The notes beneath the pieces were generated by a model. That model saw only the letters and a list, made by a program, of their open reading frames with translations. It did not search any database and had not been told where the DNA came from. A stretch of 64,000 nt of DNA from Paraconexibacter algicola (GTDB lineage Bacteria; Actinomycetota; Thermoleophilia; Solirubrobacterales; Solirubrobacteraceae), in assembly GCF_003044185.1 (NCBI RefSeq), contig NZ_PYYB01000001.1:620001-684000 (forward strand), in the 5' to 3' direction. Made by a program: the position numbers and the translations under genes. Below, in pieces: positions 52,751 through 60,727 of the stretch. The number at the start of each line of letters is the position of its first letter. Position 1 is the stretch's first letter.

Positions 52751-52776
52751 AACCTTAACACGGTCGTGTCAAGGTT
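52751..52776. promoter_or_regulatory. 26-base near-perfect palindrome over the metF promoter
   Basis: Arms AACCTTAACACG (52751-52762) and CGTGTCAAGGTT (52765-52776) pair at 11 of 12 positions around a central GT. On the minus strand the arms include TTGACA and the -10-like TAAGGT (52757-52752), 10 bases before the metF ATG. It also contains the stop codon of the upstream MBL gene. It is either a large operator or a terminator stem; the A/T-rich arms and position favour an operator. Confidence 0.6.
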
Positions 52777-53788
52777 GGGTAGGGGCGACCTCCCACCGCT
52801 CCGGAGCGCCCTGCTCGCCCGCGACCCGCGCCGCCCGGCCGAGCGCCTCGAGGTGCGTCAGGTACGACAGCGTCTCCGTCATCCGCCACGCCGCGTTGAG
52901 CGCGCTCGTCGCGTCCCCGTACACGCGCGGCAGCGCGTCGAACGCCGTGATCGGCCCGTGCTCGGAGAGCACGAGCTGCACCCGGTCCAGCCGCTCGTGC
53001 ACGAGCTCGCGGTTGGCGTCGATGTGCGCCTGGACGTCGGTGAACGTCCGGCCGTGCCCCGGCAGGCACAGGCGCGCGTCGAGCCGCTCGACGACGTCCA
53101 GCGAGGACAGGAACTCCCCGACCGGGTCCGGCGAGTAGCCGTAGTCGTAGTAGAGCGACACCCGGCCGAGCAGGTGGTCGCCGCTGATCAGCAGCCGCCG
53201 GTCGCGCTGGTGCAGGCACACGTGCGAGGGCGCGTGCCCGGGCGTCTCGTGGACGGTCCAGGGCCCCAGGTCGGTCTCCACCACCACGCCCGGGACCAGG
53301 TCGCGGTCCGCCACCACGACCTCCTCGATCCCGTAGCCGCGCGTCTTCGCCTCCGCCGCGTACGTGCGCAGCGGCGCCTCCGGCACCCCGGACTGCAACG
53401 CCACCTCGATCCGGCGCTCGATCGCCGCGTCCGGATCCGACGCGTTGGCGGTCATGTGCTCCACCGCCGGGTGCATCCACAGCTCGCAGCCGCTGCGCGC
53501 CATGATCGCGGCGGCCTGCCCGTAGTGGTCGGAGTGCGCGTGCGTGCAGACCAGCAGGCGCACGTGCTCCAGCCGCAGGTTCACCTGCGCGAGCGCGCGC
53601 TCCAGGTGCGCCAGCGACCCCGGCTCGTGCATGCCGCAGTCGAACAGCACGATCCCGTCACCGCGGGCGACCGCCCAGGCGTTGACGTGCGGCACACCGG
53701 GCCACGGCAGGGGCAGACGCAGACGCCAGACGCCGGGCATGACGCGCTCGCCACGCCCCACCTCGCGCTTGTGGGAGGGGGAGGACAC
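52769..53788 (-). CDS. Metallo-beta-lactamase-fold hydrolase
   Basis: A 339-residue cytoplasmic protein. The metal motif is CTHAHSDHYG (His83, His85, Asp87, His88); later ligands lie in HETPGHAPSH and ISGDHLLG, and the C-terminal CLPGHGRTF supplies the last His. A helical C-terminal extension (about 245-339, with RVYGDATSALNAAWRMTETLSYLTHLEALG) resembles MBL-LACTB2-type proteins with a winged-helix-like tail. The substrate is unknown. It shares a bidirectional -10 with the next gene, another MBL protein. Confidence 0.88.
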   Translation of the reverse strand: MSSPSHKREVGRGERVMPGVWRLRLPLPWPGVPHVNAWAVARGDGIVLFDCGMHEPGSLAHLERALAQVNLRLEHVRLLVCTHAHSDHYGQAAAIMARSGCELWMHPAVEHMTANASDPDAAIERRIEVALQSGVPEAPLRTYAAEAKTRGYGIEEVVVADRDLVPGVVVETDLGPWTVHETPGHAPSHVCLHQRDRRLLISGDHLLGRVSLYYDYGYSPDPVGEFLSSLDVVERLDARLCLPGHGRTFTDVQAHIDANRELVHERLDRVQLVLSEHGPITAFDALPRVYGDATSALNAAWRMTETLSYLTHLEALGRAARVAGEQGAPERWEVAPTQP

Positions 53789-53795
53789 CGCCGGG

Positions 53796-53805
53796 AGTCT
53801 AGGAT
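53796..53805. promoter_or_regulatory. Bidirectional -10 element AGTCTAGGAT
   Basis: Rightward TAGGAT (53800-53805) ends 6 bases before the ATG at 53812; leftward TAGACT (53801-53796) ends 7 bases before the GTG at 53788. One TA step serves both genes in a 23-base intergenic gap. Confidence 0.55.
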
Positions 53806-53811
53806 TTCGCG

Positions 53812-55002
53812 ATGGCCGCCACCCCGACGAAGGTCGCCGACGCGTACTTCGACGCGATCGCCCGACACGATCTCGAGGCCGCCGTCGCGCTCTGGGCGCC
53901 GGGCGGACGCGAGCACGTCCGCGGACAGGTGGACACCGTCGCCCCCGAGGGCGTCCGCGCCTTCCTCGGCGGGCTGCTCGCCGCCGTGCCCGACCTGCGG
54001 TTCGAGGTCGTCGCCAAGACCGTGCAGCGCGAGCGCGTCGCCGTGCGCTGGGTCGCGACCGGCACGTTCACCGGTCAGGCCTACCAGGGGATCGCCGCCA
54101 CCGGCGCGCGCATCAGGCTCGAGGGGATCGACGAGCTGCAGGTCCGCGACGGGCTGATCGTTGAGAACAACGCGTACACCGACGGCATGACGTTCGCGCG
54201 GCAGATCGGCCTGCTGCCCGAGCCCGGCACCCCCGCCTACGGACGGCTCGCCGCCGCGGCCAACGCGCGGACCCGCGCGACCCGCCGCCTGGCCGGCAGC
54301 CGCCCGGAGGAGATCGCCGACGGCGTGTGGCTCGTGCGCGGCGGCGTCCCGCGGTCGATGAACGTCTACCTCGTGCGCGACCCCGCCGACGGCCGGATCG
54401 TCGTCTTCGACGCCGGCATCCGCGCGATGACCGCCGCGGTCGCGCGGGCCGGCGCCGCGCTCGGCGGCATCAAGCAGGTCGTCCTCGGGCACGGCCATCA
54501 GGACCACCGCGGCGCCGCGCCCGGCCTGCGCGTCCCCGTGCTCTGCCACCCCGACGACGTCGCCATCGCGCAGGGCGACGGCGGCTTCTCGGGGTTCGAC
54601 CTCTCGCTGCTGAAGCCGCCGGCGCGATGGCTGTACCCGCACCTGCTGAAGACGTGGGACGGCGGCCCCGTCGAGATCGCCGGGACCGTCCAGGAGGGCG
54701 ACGCGGTCGCGGGCTTCGAGGTCGTCCACTGCCCCGGGCACGCCGACGGGCTCATCGCTCTCTGGCGGTCCTCCGACCGGCTCGCGCTCAGCAGCGACGT
54801 CTTCTACACCGCCAATCCCGAGACCGGGCAGCACGGCGCGCCGCGCGTGCCCCTGCGCGCGTTCAACCTCGACCACGAGCAGGCGCGCGCCTCGATCCGC
54901 AAGCTCGCCGCGCTCCGGCCCGCGGCCGCGTGGCCGGGCCACGCCGAGGGCATCAGCGGCGACGTGGAGTCCCAGCTCCTGCGTGCGGCGGAGACGACCT
55001 GA
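53812..55002 (+). CDS. NTF2/SnoaL-like domain fused to a metallo-beta-lactamase domain
   Basis: A 396-residue two-domain protein. Residues 1-130 form a SnoaL/NTF2-like cone (VADAYFDAIARHDLEAAVALWAPGG, FEVVAKTVQRERVAVRWVATGTFTG, ENNAYTDGMTFARQIGLLP). Residues about 160-396 are an MBL fold with HGHQDHRG (His227, His229, Asp231, His232), HCPGHADG and SSDVFYT, and WPGHAEG near the end. The combination puts a small-molecule-binding cone next to a hydrolase and suggests a hydrophobic substrate. The gene is divergent from a second MBL gene. Confidence 0.82.
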   Translation: MAATPTKVADAYFDAIARHDLEAAVALWAPGGREHVRGQVDTVAPEGVRAFLGGLLAAVPDLRFEVVAKTVQRERVAVRWVATGTFTGQAYQGIAATGARIRLEGIDELQVRDGLIVENNAYTDGMTFARQIGLLPEPGTPAYGRLAAAANARTRATRRLAGSRPEEIADGVWLVRGGVPRSMNVYLVRDPADGRIVVFDAGIRAMTAAVARAGAALGGIKQVVLGHGHQDHRGAAPGLRVPVLCHPDDVAIAQGDGGFSGFDLSLLKPPARWLYPHLLKTWDGGPVEIAGTVQEGDAVAGFEVVHCPGHADGLIALWRSSDRLALSSDVFYTANPETGQHGAPRVPLRAFNLDHEQARASIRKLAALRPAAAWPGHAEGISGDVESQLLRAAETT

Positions 55003-55424
55003 TGGGCAAGCGCTCGCGCCGCCGCGGCGGCCCCGCCGACGACGGACCGTCCTCGTTCGCCGACCTCGGGATCGACCTCGACCTCGACCTCGACGCCGAG
55101 CCCGAGGTCACCCGGACGATCGGCGAGCACGGCGTCCTGACGCTGCGGCTCGGCATGTCCCCCGGCACCCGCAGCGAGTACGACCAGCTGCTCAAGGGCT
55201 TCCGCTCCACCGCCGCCGCCACCCAGGAGGACCGCTGGGCGCGCGCCGTCGAGTTCCTGTTCGAGCGGCTCGTCGTCCGCTGGGAGGTCGCCGGCGTCGC
55301 CACGAGCGGGCAGAAGGACCTGCTGCGACGCCTGCGCGTCGCCACCCGCGACGAGCGCCACGCGATCCGCGACGGCCTGCGCCAGCACCTCGCCGAGCAC
55401 CTGCCGGACGTCCCGGCGCCCTGA
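55002..55424 (+). CDS. Unknown protein, helical C-terminus
   Basis: A 140-residue cytoplasmic protein of unknown function. A basic start (MGKRSRRRGG) and Asp-rich stretch (GIDLDLDLDAEPEV) precede VLTLRLGMSPGTRSEYDQLLKG and long helices (AVEFLFERLVVRWEVAG, LLRRLRVATRDERHAIRDGLRQHL). Its ATG shares one base with the preceding stop (TGATG), so it is translated with the NTF2-MBL protein and may be its partner. Confidence 0.68.
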   Translation: MGKRSRRRGGPADDGPSSFADLGIDLDLDLDAEPEVTRTIGEHGVLTLRLGMSPGTRSEYDQLLKGFRSTAAATQEDRWARAVEFLFERLVVRWEVAGVATSGQKDLLRRLRVATRDERHAIRDGLRQHLAEHLPDVPAP

Positions 55425-55436
55425 GCGGCGGGCGCC

Positions 55437-56627
55437 CTACGAGGCCGCGAGCGCGCGGTCGATCAGCAGCGCGGTCACCAGGTCGGTCCGGCGCTGCGCC
55501 AGCGGCGCGCCGAGCGCCTCCTGCGCCTGCGCGAGCCGGTGGCTGACGGTCTTCTCGTGCACCCCGAGCAGCGCCGCCGCGCCCGTCTTGCGCTCCCCCG
55601 CGTCGAAGTACGCCCGCAGCGTCTCGCGCAGCCGCACGGCCCGCGGCGTCGCGGCGCCCAGCTCCTCCCCGAGGACCGTGGCGACCAGGCGGCGCGCCGC
55701 GTCCTCGTCGGCCAGGAGCGCGGCGAGCACCGCCACGTCCGGGTAGGCGACCGCGGCGCCGCCCGGATGGATCCGCTCCAGGGCGCGCAGCGCGACCAGC
55801 GCGTCACGGGCACCGCCCACCAGCTCCCCGACGCCGGGACGGACGGTCGCGACCACGCACCAGGTCCCGGCCGGTACGGCGGCGAGCGCGGTCGCCGCCG
55901 CCCGGCGCGCGTCCGTCCCCACGGCGAACCAGCTGACGTGCGCGCCGTCGACGAGGTCGAGCCCCATCCGCGGCGGGTCCGCGAGCGCCGCGGCGACCCG
56001 TCCGACCGCCGCCGCCGGGCCGCCCGTCGGCGCGCGGACCGCGACGACGACCTGCGCGCGGTCGAGCGGGTGGTCGAGCAGCGCGGGGTCCGCGGGCTCC
56101 CCGGCGAGCAGGGCGCGCAGCAGCGCCTCTCGCCGCCGTCCGGACACCGCCGCCTCCGCGGCGATCGCCGACCAGCGCCGCACGATCAGCTCGCTGATCC
56201 GGTCGACGTACCGGGCCAGGTGGTCCGCCGAGGCGCGGGCCAGCCGGTGATGGGTCGCCGCGTCGGCCCCGCTCGCGGCGATCCGGTCGAGCCACAGCAG
56301 CAGCAGCGCGGCCGCCCCGAGCCGGTAGGCGCGCAGCATCACCGGCAGCGCGTCCTCCTGCGCGGCGAGCCGGTCCAGCAGCTCCAGCGCGCCCTCGGGC
56401 ACGTCGAGTCCGTCGGCCGGCATGCCGCCCGCCAGGGTCGTGACGATCGCCTGCACGTTCGCCCGCGAGGTGGAGCGCACGAGCTCCCGCAGCGCGCCGT
56501 CCGGGCCCGCCAGCTCGGGCTGGCGGTCGAGGATCGCGGCGGACACCGCGTCGGTGAGCGCCTCGAGGTCGGGGAGCGCGGCGAGCGCGAAGGCGCGCAG
56601 CGCCGCGTCGTCGAGGTCCTCGCCCAT
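55437..56627 (-). CDS. PucR-family transcriptional regulator
   Basis: A 396-residue regulator. A helical N-terminal domain (about 1-150) is followed by a GGDEF-like middle region (about 165-300) and a C-terminal PucR HTH (about 335-395: VRLRETLRAYFDAGERKTGAAALLGVHEKTVSHRLAQAQEALG). PucR-type proteins control purine, proline or aromatic catabolism. It lies 9 bases downstream of the oxidoreductase gene on the same strand and may control it. TAGCAT ends 6 bases before the ATG, so it also has its own promoter. Confidence 0.87.
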   Translation of the reverse strand: MGEDLDDAALRAFALAALPDLEALTDAVSAAILDRQPELAGPDGALRELVRSTSRANVQAIVTTLAGGMPADGLDVPEGALELLDRLAAQEDALPVMLRAYRLGAAALLLLWLDRIAASGADAATHHRLARASADHLARYVDRISELIVRRWSAIAAEAAVSGRRREALLRALLAGEPADPALLDHPLDRAQVVVAVRAPTGGPAAAVGRVAAALADPPRMGLDLVDGAHVSWFAVGTDARRAAATALAAVPAGTWCVVATVRPGVGELVGGARDALVALRALERIHPGGAAVAYPDVAVLAALLADEDAARRLVATVLGEELGAATPRAVRLRETLRAYFDAGERKTGAAALLGVHEKTVSHRLAQAQEALGAPLAQRRTDLVTALLIDRALAAS

Positions 56628-56633
56628 CGGCCG

Positions 56634-56639
56634 ATGCTA
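56634..56639 (-). promoter_or_regulatory. Leaderless-type -10 box, TAGCAT
   Basis: TAGCAT on the minus strand ends 6 bases before the pucR-type ATG, overlapping the end of the oxidoreductase gene. Confidence 0.42.
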
Positions 56640-58355
56640 TGCGGCGGACACGACCTCCCCGTCACGGCGGGCGCGGCCCCGCTTGACGGCATGCCGGCGG
56701 CAGACGAAGAACGGGTCCCAGTCGGGGCCGTGGTCGGGCAGCGCCGCGCGGTCCGCGATCACCTCGCCGCCGTGGAACGCCGCCATCAGGTCGCGGCCGA
56801 CGATCGCCGAGGCCGTGCCGACGCCGCCGCGCATCGTGAACGCGATCCCGTACAGGAACACGGTCGACGCACCCGCCAGGTACAGCCCGTCGATCTCGGT
56901 GCGGACCGGCAGCCGCCGCCCCGGCCCGATCTGCTCCTTGCTGTTCAGCGGCCCGTACGGCATCCGCGAGAGCGTGTACCGCTCGTGCGTCTGCGGCGTC
57001 GCGGACTCCTGCCAGACCACGTGCCCGCGCAGCTCCGGCAGGGCCTCCAGCGTGCGCTCGAGCATCACCGCCTCGACCTCGGCCTTGCGCTCCTGGTAGG
57101 CGGGCCGGTCCTCGTAGTCCTCGCCCGCGTACGGATCGCCGCCGCCCCAGAACGCCGGATCGTCCGGGACCGTCGTGAACGCCTCGATCGACGAGTGGCC
57201 CGGCGTGCCGAAGTGCCGCACGCCGCCGGTCTTGAGCGTCGGGGAGCTGATCGCCAGCCAGCCGTCCGGGTCCCACCGGCCACGGTCCATGAGGTCGAAG
57301 GTCGTCTGCTGGTCGTAGCGGCGGTGCAGGACGTAGTTCGTCGCCGGCCGCGTCGCCGACAGGTCGATGTCGGCCGCGAGGTACAGCGAGAAGATCGAGT
57401 GCGGTCGCTCGAACCGCCGGATCCGCCGCACCGTCCGGGCCTTCAGGTGCTCCGGGCCCACGAGGTCCAGGAACGTGCGGTGCGCGTCGGCGTTGCTGAC
57501 GACGACGTCCGCGGCGATCCGCTCCCCCTCGTCGAGCGTCACCCCCGTCACGCGACCGGCGACGACGTCGATCGACCGCACGCGCGCCTTCGTCCGGACC
57601 GCGCCGCCGTGGCTGCGGATCACCTCCGTGAGGTTCGCGGCGAGCACCTGGCCGCCCTGCGTCGGGAAGAACGCCCCCGCCTTGAAGTAGTGGCGCAGCA
57701 GCGCGGCGACGAGCAGGGCGGGCGTGCGGTCCGGCGGCGTGTTGTGCAGGTGCACGAGCGACACCAGCGCCGCCGACGCCTGCGGGCTCAGCCCGTTGCG
57801 GGCGAACAGCGCGGTGATCGGCTGTTCGAGGCCGCGCACGATCTGCGCGAGCTCGAGCGGGCGGCGCGCGAGCGGCAGCATCGCGCCGACGGCGTGCGGC
57901 ACGTCGTTGATGCGGTCGAACCCCTCCCCGATCAGGCGCAGGTACGCGACGCAGCGGCGCAGCCCGTCGGCGTCCGCCGGGAACGCGGCGGCGAGGTTGT
58001 CGGCCAGGCCCTCCCACGAGGTCGGCACCCGGAACGCGTGCTCGGGCAGCTGGACCGTGTCCATCCCCGCGTCGTCCATCCGCGACCAGGCGATCCGGTC
58101 CTCCACCCCGAGACCGCGCAGGACCGTCGGGATGAGGCCGTCGGACCCCGGGACGCAGCCACCGACGTAGTGCACGCCGACGTCGAACTCCCAGGCCTTG
58201 CGGCGGCGGAACACCTGCGAGCAGCCGCCGAGCATCTCGTGCTGCTCGAGGACGAGGACCGAGCGGCCGCACGCGGCGAGGCACGCCGCCGTCGTCAGGC
58301 CACCGAGACCGGAGCCGACGACGATCACGTCGTGGCGGGGGACGGAGGAGCTCAT
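56637..58355 (-). CDS. CrtI/RetSat-like FAD oxidoreductase
   Basis: A 572-residue flavoprotein. The N-terminal dinucleotide motif VIVVGSGLGGLTTAACLA (Gly14, 16, 18) and VLEQHEMLGGCSQVF bind FAD; GVHYVGG, HNTPPDRTPALL, FPTQGGQVLAANLTEVI and a C-terminal LYLAGASTVFLYGIAFTMRGG complete the phytoene desaturase / carotenoid isomerase / retinol saturase pattern. No other carotenoid gene is nearby, so the substrate may be another polyene or lipid. GGGGAG precedes the ATG. Confidence 0.87.
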   Translation of the reverse strand: MSSSVPRHDVIVVGSGLGGLTTAACLAACGRSVLVLEQHEMLGGCSQVFRRRKAWEFDVGVHYVGGCVPGSDGLIPTVLRGLGVEDRIAWSRMDDAGMDTVQLPEHAFRVPTSWEGLADNLAAAFPADADGLRRCVAYLRLIGEGFDRINDVPHAVGAMLPLARRPLELAQIVRGLEQPITALFARNGLSPQASAALVSLVHLHNTPPDRTPALLVAALLRHYFKAGAFFPTQGGQVLAANLTEVIRSHGGAVRTKARVRSIDVVAGRVTGVTLDEGERIAADVVVSNADAHRTFLDLVGPEHLKARTVRRIRRFERPHSIFSLYLAADIDLSATRPATNYVLHRRYDQQTTFDLMDRGRWDPDGWLAISSPTLKTGGVRHFGTPGHSSIEAFTTVPDDPAFWGGGDPYAGEDYEDRPAYQERKAEVEAVMLERTLEALPELRGHVVWQESATPQTHERYTLSRMPYGPLNSKEQIGPGRRLPVRTEIDGLYLAGASTVFLYGIAFTMRGGVGTASAIVGRDLMAAFHGGEVIADRAALPDHGPDWDPFFVCRRHAVKRGRARRDGEVVSAA

Positions 58356-58439
58356 GCCCGCATGCTCCCCGCGGCGCCGCGGCGACCGCAAGGGCGGGTT
58401 GGGAGCGCCACAGGCTCCGCCCCGGACAACGCGGCCCCG

Positions 58440-58445
58440 TAGGGT
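58440..58445 (+). promoter_or_regulatory. Leaderless-type -10 box, TAGGGT
   Basis: TAGGGT ends 6 bases before the ATG at 58452. Confidence 0.45.
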
Positions 58446-58451
58446 TGCGCC

Positions 58452-59612
58452 ATGCCCGTCACCGTCCCTGATCGCCTGCTGCTCGGCTCCGGCCCGTCGC
58501 CCGTCCCGCAGCAGATCCTCGACGCCCTCGCCCGGCCGACGATCGGGCACCTCGACCCGGCGTTCGGCGCCCTCATGGACGAGGTCGCCGACGGCCTGCG
58601 CACCGCGTTCCGGACCGCGAACCGCGTCGCGTTCCCGGTCAGCGCGACCGGCAGCGGCGGCATGGACCTCATGGTCGCCAACCTCGTGCAGCCCGGGGAC
58701 CGCGTCGTCTGCGGCATCCACGGCCTGTTCGGGCAGCGGATGGCCGAGGCGCTCGGCCGGCAGGGCGCGCACGTCGTGCGGGTGGACGCCGAGTGGGGCC
58801 GGGCGATCGACCCGCAGGAGCTCGTCACCGCGATCCACGCGGGCGACACCGCCGCGGCGTTCGTCGTCCACGGCGAGACGTCCACGGGCGTCGCGCAGCC
58901 CCTCGACGGCATCGCCGACGCCTGCCGCGAGCACGACGCCCTGTTCCTCCTGGACTGCGTGACCTCGTTCACCGGGCACCCGCTCGACCTCGACGCGAGC
59001 GGCGTCGACGCGGCGTTCAGCGGCAGCCAGAAGTGCCTCAACGCGCCCCCCGGCCTCGCGCCGTTCACGCTCGGCGACCGGGCGATGCAGCGCGTCGACG
59101 GCGGCTCGCGCTCCTGGTACTTCGACCTCTCGCTGGTGCTCGGCTACTGGCGCGACGGCGGCGCCGCGGGCGGCGCGCGCGCCTACCACCACACCGCCCC
59201 GATCAACAGCGTCTACGCGCTGCACGAGGCGCTCGAGCTCGTCCACGACGAGGGGCTGCAGGCGCGCTGGGACCGGCACGCCACCGCGCACGCCGCGCTG
59301 CGCGACGCGCTCGCGGTGCTCGGGCTGCCGCGCCTGGCGCCCGAGGGCGAGCAGCTCCACCCGCTGCTCGCGGTCACGCCCCCGCCGGACGTCGACGAGG
59401 CGGCCGTCCGCGGCGCGCTGCTGCAGGACCACGGCATCGAGATCTCCGGTGGCCTCGGCCCGCTCGCCGGCCGGCTCTGGCGCGTCGGGGTCATGGGCGT
59501 CGGCGCGAACCCCGAGCCACAGGAGCGGCTCGTCACCGCGCTCGCGACGCTGCTCGGGCGCGAGGCCGCCCCCGCGCTCGATGCGCTCGCGGCGGGCTGG
59601 GCGGCCGCGTGA
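58452..59612 (+). CDS. Class V aminotransferase (alanine-glyoxylate type)
   Basis: A 386-residue PLP enzyme. LLLGSGPSPVPQQILDAL opens as in serine/alanine-glyoxylate aminotransferases; SATGSGGMDLMVANLV and FVVHGETSTGVAQPLDGI bind substrate and cofactor; LLDCVTSF holds the PLP-ring Asp; and the Schiff-base lysine is Lys194 in SGSQKCLNAPPG. YHHTAPINSVYALHEAL follows. The stop overlaps the next gene by 4 bases (GTGA), and together three genes form an operon. Confidence 0.92.
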   Translation: MPVTVPDRLLLGSGPSPVPQQILDALARPTIGHLDPAFGALMDEVADGLRTAFRTANRVAFPVSATGSGGMDLMVANLVQPGDRVVCGIHGLFGQRMAEALGRQGAHVVRVDAEWGRAIDPQELVTAIHAGDTAAAFVVHGETSTGVAQPLDGIADACREHDALFLLDCVTSFTGHPLDLDASGVDAAFSGSQKCLNAPPGLAPFTLGDRAMQRVDGGSRSWYFDLSLVLGYWRDGGAAGGARAYHHTAPINSVYALHEALELVHDEGLQARWDRHATAHAALRDALAVLGLPRLAPEGEQLHPLLAVTPPPDVDEAAVRGALLQDHGIEISGGLGPLAGRLWRVGVMGVGANPEPQERLVTALATLLGREAAPALDALAAGWAAA

Positions 59613-60727
59613 GCCACGAGGAGGACACCGCGACGGTCGCCGGGATCGTCGACCCGGCCGCGTTCGCCGACCTCATCGCGGGCTACTGCCTGGAGGTCGA
59701 GCCCCACCAGCAGGTCACCGTCCGCTCGACGACGCTCGCCGCCCCGCTGCTGCTGGAGCTGCAGCGCGCGATCCTGCAGCGTGAGGGCTGGCCGCTGCTG
59801 CGCGTCGAGCTCCCGGGACAGACCCGCGGGTACTACGAGCACGCCGCCGACTGGCAGCTCGACGACTTCCCGCAGCTGACCCTCACCGAGGCGAAGAAGC
59901 TCGACGCGACCGTGGCGATCCAGGCCCCCGACGACGTGCACGCTCTCCAGGGCCTCGACCCGCAGAAGCTCATGCGCGCCCGCCGCGCCCGCGGGCCCGT
60001 CTCCGAGGCGACGATGAAGAAGCGCTGGTGCACGAGCCTGTGGCCGACCGCGTCGCTGGCCGCGGGCGCCGGCATGAGCCTCACCGAGTTCGCGACGTTC
60101 GTGCGCGGCGCGCTGTTCCTCGACCGGCCCGCCGGACCGGTGGCGGCCTGGAACGAGCTCGGGCACTTCCAGGACCAGCTCATCCGGCGCGTCGCGCCGG
60201 CGAGCGAGATCCGGATCGAGGCACCGGGCACCGACCTGCGGCTCAAGGTCAAGGGGCGCGGCTGGGTGAACTCCGACGGCAAGCGCAACATGCCCTCCGG
60301 CGAGGTCTTCACCGGCCCGCACGAGCGCAGCGCCACCGGGCACATCCGCTTCGACGTGCCGTCGTCCCCCGCCGGGGTCGAGGTGTCCGGCGTCGAGCTC
60401 GAGTTCCGCGACGGCGAGGTCGTCAAGGCCCGCGCCGACGTCGGCGACGCGTACCTCCAGCAGGCGCTCGCGACCGACGACGGCGCCCGCCGCCTGGGCG
60501 AGCTCGGCATCGGCACGAACTTCGGGATCAACCGCCCCGTCGGCGTCATCCTCTTCGACGAGAAGATCGGCGGCACCGTGCACTGTGCGCTCGGACGCAG
60601 CTACGACGAGACCGGCGGAAAGAACCGCAGCGCGCTGCACTGGGACCTCATCTGCGACCTGCGCGGAGGCGGCCGCCTCACCGCCGACGGCGAGGTCTTC
60701 CAGGAGAACGGGAAGTTCGTGCTGTGA
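59609..60727 (+). CDS. M29-family aminopeptidase
   Basis: A 372-residue metallo-aminopeptidase. The active site block VHCALGRSYDETGGKNRSALHWDLICDLR supplies His, Tyr, His and Asp; upstream glutamates lie in MPSGEVFTGPHERSATGHIRF and LGELGIGTNFGIN. The N-terminal domain (ADLIAGYCLEVEPHQQVTVRST) is typical of AmpS/PepS. It is cytoplasmic and removes N-terminal residues. The GTG overlaps the aminotransferase, and the stop overlaps the hydrolase gene, by 4 bases each. Confidence 0.92.
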   Translation: MSHEEDTATVAGIVDPAAFADLIAGYCLEVEPHQQVTVRSTTLAAPLLLELQRAILQREGWPLLRVELPGQTRGYYEHAADWQLDDFPQLTLTEAKKLDATVAIQAPDDVHALQGLDPQKLMRARRARGPVSEATMKKRWCTSLWPTASLAAGAGMSLTEFATFVRGALFLDRPAGPVAAWNELGHFQDQLIRRVAPASEIRIEAPGTDLRLKVKGRGWVNSDGKRNMPSGEVFTGPHERSATGHIRFDVPSSPAGVEVSGVELEFRDGEVVKARADVGDAYLQQALATDDGARRLGELGIGTNFGINRPVGVILFDEKIGGTVHCALGRSYDETGGKNRSALHWDLICDLRGGGRLTADGEVFQENGKFVL

